Shown here piece by piece: positions 1-6,187 of a DNA stretch of 6,576 nucleotides. Position 1 is the first letter of the stretch, and each line of letters starts with the position of its first letter. Source of the DNA: Kaftiobacterium sp035693805 (GTDB lineage Bacteria; Sysuimicrobiota; Sysuimicrobiia; Sysuimicrobiales; Kaftiobacteriaceae); NCBI GenBank assembly GCA_035693805.1, contig DASSGA010000251.1, positions 1 through 6,576 on the forward strand, in the 5' to 3' direction. Below the pieces are notes generated by a model that saw nothing but the letters and a program-made list of their open reading frames with translations, was not told the DNA's origin and did no database searches. A program made the translations under genes and the position numbers.

Positions 1-2
1 GC

Positions 3-1064
3 TTCCACTCCGACGACTGGGTCTACGTCCGGTACACGTACGCGACCGGCGACGGCCGCCGCCTCCACCCGCTGGCCGTGCGCCTCAGGGACGGGACCCA
101 GGTCCGGGGTTTCCCGGTATTCCGCTGGCTGGAAAACCAGGCCGGCGCGCATGCCGATGCCGCCGTCCACGGACTCGACCTGGACAACCGAGAGGTGACG
201 ATCCCGGTCACGGACCTCGACTTCTCCGCGCCGCTCGAAGCGTACGCCTACACCTCGGAGAAGATCTTCTACCTGCGCACGAACCTGGTGGAGAACTTCC
301 CGCTCTCGGCGATGCAGATGCTGCGCTCGAAGATGGAAAACGTCCCCGACGTCGCCCCGGAGTTCCTTCGCCAGAACGAAGCGATGCTGCACGACTTGGT
401 GGACGCGATCCGGCGCGACGGCGGCGAGGTCACGGAGTTCTTCGCGGGGCAATCGCGCGACGAGGTGACGCGTCTACTCGCCCGGATGATCGCCTTCGAC
501 AACGCCCGGGCGATGCTTGACATCAGCAAGGTCCTGCCGGTCGAGCGCGTCTTCACCAACCCGATGGAGCCGACGCGCCTCGCCACGGTCGTGCTCCTCC
601 GGCGTGACCGCGAGGACGCCACCGTCGTCGAGCGGTTGAGCCTGCCCGCGTTCATGTCCGCTCTGCTCATCGGCGAGACGCCCGACAAGAAGCGCGAGAT
701 CGCGTACAATGCCTACCGCGCCGTGGACGACGAAGAGGAGAAGGTGTACATCCTGGGACTCGAGAGCGAGGCGCGCGGGCGCGACCTCTACCGGCTGTTC
801 GAGCGGAAGCCCGACGTGCCCGCGACGCTGCGGGAGGAGTTCGAGCTGTTCCGGGTGATGCACCGGGCCTGCCGGGCCTACGTCCTCAACACCACGCTGA
901 CCGCGGATCCAGCCGTGAAGGATCGCAAGGCGGCCGTGGCCCTGACGATGCAACTCATCGCAAGCCTCGTGGACCGCCAGCCGCAGGACCTTCGCCTGAC
1001 GCTGGCCGACTACCGCGGGTTCCTCGCCGAACCCCCCGAGCGCACGGCGGTGTCCCCGGCGTAA
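3..1064 (+). CDS. Partial protein, possibly HPr kinase/PEP carboxykinase-like (5' end missing)
   Basis: The reading frame is open from the first full codon (base 3) to TAA at 1062-1064, giving 353 visible residues, so the true start lies upstream. A GTG at base 78 could be called as a start, but good protein-like sequence continues before it, including Ser-Asp-Asp-Trp at fragment residues 3-6. That paired-acid motif followed by a beta-rich stretch resembles the acidic (Walker-B-like) site of the HPr kinase/PEP carboxykinase superfamily. The P-loop would then lie upstream, outside the window. Other visible elements are a Tyr-Leu-Arg-Thr segment near 90-94, a Thr-Asn-Pro-Met segment near 185-188 leading into a hydrophobic strand ending Arg-Arg-Asp, and a charged helical C-terminus. 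No signal peptide or membrane segment is seen in the visible part. It ends 13 bases before tdh and probably shares its transcript. The coding call is strong; the family call is a tentative inference from motif memory, and the substrate is unknown. Confidence 0.8.
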   Translation, partial: FHSDDWVYVRYTYATGDGRRLHPLAVRLRDGTQVRGFPVFRWLENQAGAHADAAVHGLDLDNREVTIPVTDLDFSAPLEAYAYTSEKIFYLRTNLVENFPLSAMQMLRSKMENVPDVAPEFLRQNEAMLHDLVDAIRRDGGEVTEFFAGQSRDEVTRLLARMIAFDNARAMLDISKVLPVERVFTNPMEPTRLATVVLLRRDREDATVVERLSLPAFMSALLIGETPDKKREIAYNAYRAVDDEEEKVYILGLESEARGRDLYRLFERKPDVPATLREEFELFRVMHRACRAYVLNTTLTADPAVKDRKAAVALTMQLIASLVDRQPQDLRLTLADYRGFLAEPPERTAVSPA

Positions 1065-1077
1065 AATAGAGAGTGCG

Positions 1078-2103
1078 ATGAAGGCGCTGGTGAAGACCGA
1101 TGCGGGGCCCGGGCTCGAGCTCGTTGACGTCCCGGTCCCGTCCATCGGAGGCGACGAGATCCTCGTCAAGGTCTTCGCCGGGGGGATCTGCGGCACCGAC
1201 CTGCACATCTACGAGTGGGATGCGTGGGCCCGGTCCCGGATCCGGCCGCCGCTCGTCCTCGGCCACGAATTCTGCGGCACGGTCGTGGACATCGGGACGC
1301 ATGTCACGCAGGTCGCCGCGGGGGACTTCATCGCCGGTGAAGGGCATATCGCCTGCGGGCAGTGCCACTCCTGCCGGAACGGCGCCTTCCACATCTGCGA
1401 GCGGCTGCGGGTCATCGGCGTCGACCGGGACGGCGCCTTCGCCGAGTTCGTGGCTATGCCCGCCGGGAACGCCTGGAAGCTCGATGAGTCGATCCCCCGC
1501 GAGGTGGCGGCGATCATGGATCCCCTGGGGAACGCCGTGCACGCCGCCCTGGAGGTCTCGCTCGCCGCGAAGTCCGTGGCCGTCATCGGCTGCGGGCCGA
1601 TCGGGCTCATGGCCATCGCCGTGTGCCACATGGCCGGTGCAGCGTTCGTGATCGCGTCCGACATCTCCGACCAGCGACTGGCCCTGGCCCGCCGCATGGG
1701 CGCCGACCTGGTCCTTGACGCCAGGTCCGGCGACATACCGGTGCGGATCCGCGAAGCCACCGGCGGCGCGGGGGTGGATGTCGTCCTGGAGATGTCGGGG
1801 CATGAGCAGGGCCTGCGCGACGGCCTCGGGGCGCTTCGCAACGGCGGGTGGGTCTCGCTGCTCGGCCTGCCGCGGGGGCGTGCCACGTTCGACCTGGCCA
1901 ACGAGGTGATCTTCAAGGAAGCGCATCTGGCCGGGATCTTCGGCCGGCGGATGTGGCGGACGTGGGAGCAGGCCACGGTCCTGCTGCGCAAGGGCCTCGA
2001 CGTCACACCGGTGATCACCCACCGCCTGCCGGTCGAGCGATTCGAGGAGGCGTTCTCGCTGTTGAAGGCGGCGACGGCCGGCAAGGTCATCCTGTACATC
2101 TGA
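1078..2103 (+). CDS. tdh: L-threonine 3-dehydrogenase, zinc-dependent MDR family
   Basis: Oxidises L-threonine with NAD+ to 2-amino-3-ketobutyrate in the cytoplasm, the first step of the threonine-to-glycine route. The 341-residue length is normal for the family. The N-terminal GroES-like domain carries the catalytic zinc site (Cys38, His63, Glu64) with Thr40 and His43. The structural zinc lobe has Cys93, Cys96, Cys99 and Cys107. These positions match E. coli Tdh as I remember it, without gaps through about residue 160. His90, known in E. coli Tdh to influence substrate specificity, is also present, which favours threonine over sorbitol or other alcohols. The Rossmann domain has Gly171-x-Gly173-x2-Gly176, and Asp195 at the end of the second strand suggests NAD+ rather than NADP+. 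The ATG follows a weak purine-rich stretch at 1068-1073. The next gene, kbl, consumes the unstable product, which strongly supports the assignment. Confidence 0.96.
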   Translation: MKALVKTDAGPGLELVDVPVPSIGGDEILVKVFAGGICGTDLHIYEWDAWARSRIRPPLVLGHEFCGTVVDIGTHVTQVAAGDFIAGEGHIACGQCHSCRNGAFHICERLRVIGVDRDGAFAEFVAMPAGNAWKLDESIPREVAAIMDPLGNAVHAALEVSLAAKSVAVIGCGPIGLMAIAVCHMAGAAFVIASDISDQRLALARRMGADLVLDARSGDIPVRIREATGGAGVDVVLEMSGHEQGLRDGLGALRNGGWVSLLGLPRGRATFDLANEVIFKEAHLAGIFGRRMWRTWEQATVLLRKGLDVTPVITHRLPVERFEEAFSLLKAATAGKVILYI

Positions 2104-2112
2104 GTGACGCAC

Positions 2113-3291
2113 ATGGCACACCCACTGACCTATCTCGAGGACGAGCTGCGGGATCTGAGAGAGCGTGGACTGTTCCGCTGGCCGCGCCTCCTGGAAGGAC
2201 CGCAGGAACCGGTCGCGCGGTACGACGGGCGCGTGGTCATCAACCTCTGCTCGAACAACTACCTCGGCCTCGCCAACCACCCGGTGCTGAAGGACGCGGC
2301 GCGGCAGGCGCTCGACGACCTCGGGGTCGGCTCAGGAGCCGTGCGCACGATCGCGGGCAACATGGCGATCCACCGCCAGGTGGAAGACGAACTGGCCCGC
2401 TTCAAGCACACCGAGGCCACACTCCTGTATCAGTCGGGGTTCACCGCGAATGCCGGGACGGTGAGCGCCATCCTCGGCAAGGACGACGTCATCGTCAGCG
2501 ACGAGCTGAACCACGCGAGCATCATCGACGGCGCGCGGCTGTCCGGGGCCGCCAAGAAGATCTTCCCGCACAAGGACGTCGCCGCGGCTCGGGCGCTGCT
2601 CGAGGAATCGCGCGGGGCGCGACACGTGCTGCTCATCACCGACGGCGTGTTCAGCATGGACGGCGACATCGCCCCGCTGCCGGCGCTCGTGGCCCTCGCG
2701 GAGGAGTTCGGCGCGATCATGATGGTGGACGACGCGCATGCCAGCGGCGTGCTCGGCAGCGCGGGGCGGGGGACCGTGGACCACTTCCATCTCCACGGGC
2801 GCGTGCACGTGCAGGTGGGCACGCTCTCCAAAGCGTTTGCCTGCCAGGGCGGGTACGTGGCGGGCAGCCAGACCCTGGTGGACTACCTGATCCACCGCGC
2901 CCGGCCGCTGTTGTTCAGCACGTCGCACCCGCCTTCGGTGGCCGCCACCGCGCTCGCCGCGGTGCGATTGGTCCAGCAGCAGCCCGAGATCATCGAGCGG
3001 CTCTGGGACAATACGCGCTTCTTCAAGCGGGGACTCGGGCAGTTGGGCTTCAACACGGGGATGAGTGAGACGCCGATCACGCCCGTCATCGTCGGGGACG
3101 AAGTGCGCGCCCTGGAGCTGTCCGATCGGCTCTTTGCCCATGGGGTCTTCGCCCTCAGCATCGCCTTCCCGACCGTCCCGCGGGGCAAGGCCCGGGTGCG
3201 CACCATCGTCACCGCGGGGCACACGCAGGACCAGTTGCGCCGAGCGCTCGACGCCTTCGAGCGCGCCGGCCGAGAGCTCCACCTGATCTGA
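2113..3291 (+). CDS. kbl: Glycine C-acetyltransferase (2-amino-3-ketobutyrate CoA ligase)
   Basis: PLP-dependent alpha-oxoamine synthase that cleaves 2-amino-3-ketobutyrate with CoA to glycine and acetyl-CoA. From the ATG at 2113 it has 392 residues, close to the usual 395-400. Visible landmarks are Asn-Asn-Tyr-Leu-Gly at 48-52, the His134 that stacks on the PLP ring (in Glu-Leu-Asn-His), the Asp206-Asp-Ala-His209 PLP-binding motif, and Thr-Leu-Ser-Lys with the Schiff-base lysine at 240. BioF (8-amino-7-oxononanoate synthase) and serine palmitoyltransferase share this fold and these motifs. Direct adjacency to tdh is what makes Kbl the best call; some thermophile homologues accept both substrates. 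An in-frame GTG at 2104 follows the tdh TGA directly and would add three residues. I prefer 2113 because it is ATG and has a weak GAG eight bases upstream. Either way translation is probably coupled to tdh. Confidence 0.93.
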   Translation: MAHPLTYLEDELRDLRERGLFRWPRLLEGPQEPVARYDGRVVINLCSNNYLGLANHPVLKDAARQALDDLGVGSGAVRTIAGNMAIHRQVEDELARFKHTEATLLYQSGFTANAGTVSAILGKDDVIVSDELNHASIIDGARLSGAAKKIFPHKDVAAARALLEESRGARHVLLITDGVFSMDGDIAPLPALVALAEEFGAIMMVDDAHASGVLGSAGRGTVDHFHLHGRVHVQVGTLSKAFACQGGYVAGSQTLVDYLIHRARPLLFSTSHPPSVAATALAAVRLVQQQPEIIERLWDNTRFFKRGLGQLGFNTGMSETPITPVIVGDEVRALELSDRLFAHGVFALSIAFPTVPRGKARVRTIVTAGHTQDQLRRALDAFERAGRELHLI

Positions 3292-3294
3292 GTG

Positions 3295-4530
3295 ATGAAG
3301 GCATTCACGCAGCTCATGACGCCGCAGGATGCCCGGGCGGCCTTCGCCAGGGCGTACGCGTCCCGGCCTGTCGGGATGGAGCATGTCCCCGTGCTCGAGG
3401 CCTTCGGCCGGGTCCTCGCCGAGGAGATCCGGGCGGGCACCGATCTGCCGGCGTTCGACCGCTCCACGGTCGACGGGTATGCGGTGCGTGCCGCGGATAC
3501 CGCCAGGGCGTCGAAGGGCGCGCCGGTCCCGCTTGCCGTGGTCGGCGAGGTCCTCATGGGGCAGGTAAGCGCCGTGGTGGTGGCATCCGGGCAGGCCGCC
3601 CGGATCCCAACCGGCGGGGTCGTGCCGGCGGGGGCGGACGCGGTGGTGATGCAGGAGGTTACCGTACGCAAGGATGGGACGGTGTTCGTCGAGCGCCCGG
3701 TGGCGCCCGGCGAGAATGTCGTGCACCGTGGGGACGATCTGCACACGGGCCAGGTCGTGCTGCGGCCCGGCCGGCGGCTCCGCCCGCCGGACATCGGACT
3801 GATCGCAGGGCTCGGCCATCCCGAGGTCGGGGTCTTCATCCGACCCAGGGTCGCGGTTATCGTCACCGGGGATGAGCTTGTCGCCCCCGGCCGGCCAGCC
3901 TCTCCCGGCCAGGTGTACGACATGAACACGTACACCCTCACGGGGATGATCGAAGCCTCGGGGGCTCTGGCTGTGCCGTTCGGGATCGTCGGCGACAGTC
4001 TGCAGCGCGTCGTCGAGCATGCCCGGGCGGCCCACCGCACCGCCGACGCCGTCATCCTCGTCGGGGGAAGCTCGGTGGGGGAGCGCGATGTGGTGACCGA
4101 CGCTATCGCGGCGCTCGGGGATCCCGGCATCATCGTTCACGGCATCGCCATCCGTCCGGGGAAGCCTACGATCCTGGCCGTGGCGAACGGCAAACCGGTC
4201 TTCGGCCTCCCGGGCAACGTCGTCTCGGCGATGATCGTGTACGATCAGTTCGTGCGACCGGTGATCGAAGCGCTGGCCGGGCGGTCCGAGGAGCGCGGTC
4301 CCGGTCAGGTCGTGCGGGCCCGCCTGGCCCGACGCGTGCAGGCGCGCGAGCGGGAAGACCATGTGCGCGTCGCGCTGGTAGAGCGCGGGGGGACATGGTG
4401 GGCGACCCCGGTGCCGGGCGGCTCCGCGATCATGACGTCCATGGTGCTGGCCGACGGCATCGTCATCGTGCCGATCGGCAAGACGCTGGAAGAAGGCAGC
4501 GACGTCGAGGTGAGGCTCCTTGGCCCGTAA
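3295..4530 (+). CDS. moeA: Molybdopterin molybdenumtransferase MoeA
   Basis: Inserts molybdate into adenylylated molybdopterin, the last common step of Moco synthesis. The 411-residue length is typical. The domain order fits MoeA: an N-terminal segment with Phe-Asp-Arg-Ser-Thr-Val-Asp-Gly-Tyr-Ala at about 54-63 (the conserved Asp60 region), the Gly-Asp-Asp motif at 147-149, and the MogA-like domain from about 175. That domain has Thr-Gly-Asp-Glu-Leu at 191-195, Gly-Gly-Ser-Ser-Val-Gly-Glu-Arg-Asp at 257-265 and Gly-Leu-Pro-Gly-Asn at 304-308. A C-terminal beta domain ends at the stop. The residue after Gly-Leu-Pro-Gly-Asn is Val309 where the family usually has Pro. The start could be the GTG at 3292, which abuts the kbl TGA, or the ATG at 3295; neither has a good Shine-Dalgarno site, so coupling to kbl translation is likely. 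Its last 11 bases overlap moaC. A tungsten-handling variant is possible but cannot be told from sequence. Confidence 0.95.
   Translation: MKAFTQLMTPQDARAAFARAYASRPVGMEHVPVLEAFGRVLAEEIRAGTDLPAFDRSTVDGYAVRAADTARASKGAPVPLAVVGEVLMGQVSAVVVASGQAARIPTGGVVPAGADAVVMQEVTVRKDGTVFVERPVAPGENVVHRGDDLHTGQVVLRPGRRLRPPDIGLIAGLGHPEVGVFIRPRVAVIVTGDELVAPGRPASPGQVYDMNTYTLTGMIEASGALAVPFGIVGDSLQRVVEHARAAHRTADAVILVGGSSVGERDVVTDAIAALGDPGIIVHGIAIRPGKPTILAVANGKPVFGLPGNVVSAMIVYDQFVRPVIEALAGRSEERGPGQVVRARLARRVQAREREDHVRVALVERGGTWWATPVPGGSAIMTSMVLADGIVIVPIGKTLEEGSDVEVRLLGP
4507..4515 (+). promoter_or_regulatory. Ribosome binding site of moaC inside moeA
   Basis: GAGGTGAGG lies 4 bases before the TTG at 4520; its AGGTGA core (4508-4513) is 6 bases away. 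This is a near-consensus Shine-Dalgarno sequence embedded in the last codons of moeA. It decides the unusual TTG start of moaC. Confidence 0.7.
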
Positions 4531-5008
4531 GTTGACGCACGTCGACGCTCAGGGCCGGGTGCGGATGGTCGACGTCTCGACGAAATCCGAGACACTGCGG
4601 CAGGCCGTGGCGCGCGGCGTCGTCCGCATGAAGCCCCAGACCCTGCGGTTGATCAAGGCCAACCGCATCGCCAAGGGCGACGTGCTCGCCGTGGCCCAGG
4701 TCGCGGGCGTGAACGCCGCGAAACGGACCGACGAGCTCATCCCGATGGCGCACACGCTGCCCCTGACCGGCGTGCAGATCGACTTCGCGCTCGACGAGAA
4801 GGCGGGAACGGTCGGCATCCAGGCCACGGCCTCCACGGTCGCGCGCACCGGGGTGGAGCTGGAGGCGCTCGTGGCGGTTACCGCCGCCGCGCTGGCCGTC
4901 TACGACATGTGCAAGGCGGTGGACCGCGCGATGACGATTGAGCGCGTGCGCCTCGTCAGCAAGACCGGCGGGCGCAGCGGGCCATACAGGCGTAGGGGCG
5001 AGTCGTGA
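4520..5008 (+). CDS. moaC: Cyclic pyranopterin monophosphate synthase MoaC
   Basis: Together with MoaA, converts GTP to cyclic pyranopterin monophosphate; MoaC acts on the 3',8-cyclo-GTP intermediate. The 162-residue protein is collinear with E. coli MoaC. It opens with Leu-Thr-His-Val-Asp and Met-Val-Asp-Val-Ser, then Lys52-Gly-Asp. It also has Ala-Ala-Lys-Arg-Thr at 66-70, catalytic-pocket His78, Gly-Val-Glu113-x-Glu115, Tyr-Asp129-Met-Cys-Lys132 and Lys148 in Ser-Lys-Thr-Gly-Gly. These correspond to the known active-site residues Lys51, His77, Glu112, Glu114, Asp128, Lys131 and Lys147 of the E. coli enzyme. The usual Leu-Cys-His-Pro around the histidine is Met-Ala-His-Thr here. The start is TTG at 4520, within the last 11 bases of moeA, supported by a strong Shine-Dalgarno site and family-typical N-terminal alignment. 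The stop overlaps the mog start by 4 bases. No moaA is present in the window. Confidence 0.95.
   Translation: MARKLTHVDAQGRVRMVDVSTKSETLRQAVARGVVRMKPQTLRLIKANRIAKGDVLAVAQVAGVNAAKRTDELIPMAHTLPLTGVQIDFALDEKAGTVGIQATASTVARTGVELEALVAVTAAALAVYDMCKAVDRAMTIERVRLVSKTGGRSGPYRRRGES
4994..4998 (+). promoter_or_regulatory. Ribosome binding site of mog inside moaC
   Basis: AGGGG sits 6 bases before the GTG at 5005, within the arginine-rich tail codons of moaC. It supports the GTG start that overlaps the moaC stop. Confidence 0.5.
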
Positions 5009-5520
5009 CCGACCTGCGCGGCGCGAAGGTGGCGGTGCTGACGCTCAGCGACAGCATCGCGCGCGGCGAGCACGAAGACCGCAGTGGGGAGCTCATCGCC
5101 GAGACGGTCCGGGCTGCCGGCGGTGACGTGGTTGCCCGGGACGTGCTGCCCGACGATCAGGAACGCATCGCATCACGGCTCCGGTCGTACGCGGACGCGC
5201 TGGGGGCCGATCTCGTCCTCACGACCGGCGGCAGCGGCGTGGCCCCCCGGGACGTCACGCCCGAAGCGACGCTGCAGGTGGTGGACCGGCTGGTCCCGGG
5301 GCTGGTCGAGGCGGCGCGGGTCCAGACGATGGCGAAGACGCCGCTGGCCATGGTGGCCCGCGGTGTCGCCGGGATCCGCCGGCGCACCCTGATCCTCAAC
5401 CTTCCCGGCAGCCCCAAAGCGGTGCAAGAATGGCTCGCGGTCGTCCTCCCGGCGATCGGGCACGCGGTGGATCTGCTGCGGGAGCAGCCCAAGACGTGGG
5501 GGGAGCCGCACACCCCGTGA
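5005..5520 (+). CDS. mog: Molybdopterin adenylyltransferase, MogA/MoaB family
   Basis: Activates molybdopterin by adenylylation with Mg-ATP, giving the substrate used by MoeA. The 171-residue single domain shows the family pattern: Leu-Thr-Leu-Ser-Asp-Ser at 12-17, Asp25-Arg-Ser-Gly at 25-28, Leu-Pro-Asp-Asp at 48-51, Thr-Thr-Gly-Gly-Ser-Gly at 73-78, Arg-Asp-Val-Thr-Pro-Glu-Ala-Thr at 82-89 and Leu-Pro-Gly-Ser-Pro-Lys-Ala-Val at 133-140. The Asp in Arg-Asp-Val-Thr-Pro corresponds to the essential acidic residue of MogA. The C-terminal Leu-Pro-Gly-Ser-Pro form is closer to plant Cnx1 G-domain and MoaB-type proteins than to E. coli MogA, so the symbol could equally be moaB. GTG at 5005 is chosen because it overlaps the moaC TGA (GTGA) and has AGGGG upstream. 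The TGA overlaps the next gene by 4 bases. Confidence 0.92.
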   Translation: MTDLRGAKVAVLTLSDSIARGEHEDRSGELIAETVRAAGGDVVARDVLPDDQERIASRLRSYADALGADLVLTTGGSGVAPRDVTPEATLQVVDRLVPGLVEAARVQTMAKTPLAMVARGVAGIRRRTLILNLPGSPKAVQEWLAVVLPAIGHAVDLLREQPKTWGEPHTP

Positions 5521-5918
5521 GGGACGCGTCGCGCTGTTTCGTCTGCGGCCGGGACAATCCGATCGGGCTCAAGCTGCGCTTCGCCCCGGAGGGAGAGGGT
5601 GTCCGGGCGGAGTTCACCCCGGGCGACCTCCACGTGGGGTACGAAGGACTCGTCCACGGCGGGATCCTGGCGGCGCTCATCGATGACGCGCTGGCCAACA
5701 TCTGGTTCACAAAAGGGATGGAGGCGGTGACGGCCAAGATCGAGGTCCGGTTCCGCAAGGAGGTCCGGCCCGGCCAGCCTCTGATCGTGACGGCGATGCC
5801 CACGGGCAGCAAGGGCGGGATGGCCACCGCGCGGGCCGAAGTGGCCCGAGCGGATGGTGTGGTCGTGGCGGAGGGCACGGGATTGCTCGCTGTGAAGCAC
5901 GATCAGTCGGGAGGGTGA
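5517..5918 (+). CDS. PaaI-like hotdog-fold thioesterase with N-terminal CxxCG motif
   Basis: A 133-residue single hotdog domain, predicted to hydrolyse an acyl-CoA or similar thioester in the cytoplasm; the substrate is unknown. Residues 7-18 read Cys-Phe-Val-Cys-Gly-x2-Asn-Pro-Ile-Gly-Leu, a motif seen in a subgroup of PaaI-like thioesterases. The central helix begins with His47-Gly-Gly-Ile and contains Leu-Ile-Asp56-Asp57, the usual place of the catalytic acid in the 4HBT/PaaI group. Gly-Tyr-Glu-Gly just before the His matches the substrate loop. GTG at 5517 forms a GTGA overlap with the mog stop. The frame is open back to a GTG at 5430, but that extension lies within mog, is low-complexity Ala/Gly/Arg and is not family-like. 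A purine-rich GGGGAG at 5500-5505 is 11 bases upstream, rather far. Nothing ties it directly to Moco synthesis or threonine use; acetyl-CoA made by Kbl is a speculative link only. Confidence 0.85.
   Translation: MRDASRCFVCGRDNPIGLKLRFAPEGEGVRAEFTPGDLHVGYEGLVHGGILAALIDDALANIWFTKGMEAVTAKIEVRFRKEVRPGQPLIVTAMPTGSKGGMATARAEVARADGVVVAEGTGLLAVKHDQSGG
5909..5914 (+). promoter_or_regulatory. Ribosome binding site of the small membrane protein gene
   Basis: GGGAGG ends 9 bases before the ATG at 5924. It directly abuts the alternative in-frame GTG at 5915 and could not serve it, so it fixes the start at 5924. Confidence 0.65.
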
Positions 5919-5923
5919 CGACG

Positions 5924-6187
5924 ATGAGCGCCACCGCACTCGTCGTGATCTGGATCATCCTCGCGGTGGCGCTCATCGTCATCATCCGACATCACGCCGC
6001 CTACCTGCGCCGCGCCCGCTCGCTGACCTTCGGCGCGTTCCTGGAGACGGCCGGCTGGATGATCATCCTGCTCGTCGCCATCGCCGCCGTCTACGGCGGG
6101 CTGGCCCACCCCGGGACGCGCGTCGTGGAGATCGCCACCGCGGTCGTCGGCGCGCTGTTCATCGTGCTGGGGTCGGCGTTCCAGTGA
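5924..6187 (+). CDS. Small predicted integral membrane protein of unknown function
   Basis: I do not recognise a family. The 87-residue product has three hydrophobic stretches: about 3-21 (Ile/Val/Leu-rich, with Trp10), 43-61 (Gly-Trp45-Met-Ile-Ile-Leu-Leu onward) and 67-85 (Val/Ala/Gly-rich). A short basic loop at 22-32, with two His and Arg-Arg-x-Arg, separates the first two; by the positive-inside rule this loop is cytoplasmic, which would put the N-terminus outside. Glu41 lies at the edge of the second segment and Glu69 near the start of the third. There is no cleavable signal-peptide pattern. ATG at 5924 is preferred over the GTG at 5915 because of the Shine-Dalgarno sequence between them. 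It sits 5 bases after the thioesterase stop and overlaps the smpB GTG by 4 bases, so it is co-transcribed with both. Codon use matches the neighbours. The coding call is good; function is unknown. Confidence 0.75.
   Translation: MSATALVVIWIILAVALIVIIRHHAAYLRRARSLTFGAFLETAGWMIILLVAIAAVYGGLAHPGTRVVEIATAVVGALFIVLGSAFQ

Noticed and set aside
1062..1067. TAAAAT resembling a -10 promoter box just before tdh
   Set aside because: It is formed by the upstream gene's stop codon, lies 10 bases from the tdh start, and has no recognisable -35 at the right spacing. A transcript starting there would be nearly leaderless.
955..2280. 441-codon open frame on the minus strand opposite tdh
   Set aside because: Same explanation: a compositional shadow of tdh with no domain features or credible start.
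1848..3068. 406-codon plus-strand frame overlapping tdh and kbl
   Set aside because: It is out of frame with both enzymes and rich in Arg, Gly, Ala and Pro. The enzymes' catalytic motifs prove the other frames.
2332..4362. 676-codon open frame on the minus strand across kbl and moeA
   Set aside because: It lies opposite two clearly identified genes. Its His/Arg/Gly/Pro-rich translation has no recognisable domain. Long antisense frames are expected where sense codons favour G or C at the third position.
5430..5516. N-terminal extension of the thioesterase from a GTG at 5430
   Set aside because: It would overlap mog by 91 bases, and its translation is low-complexity. The family normally begins just before the paired cysteines, which fits GTG at 5517.
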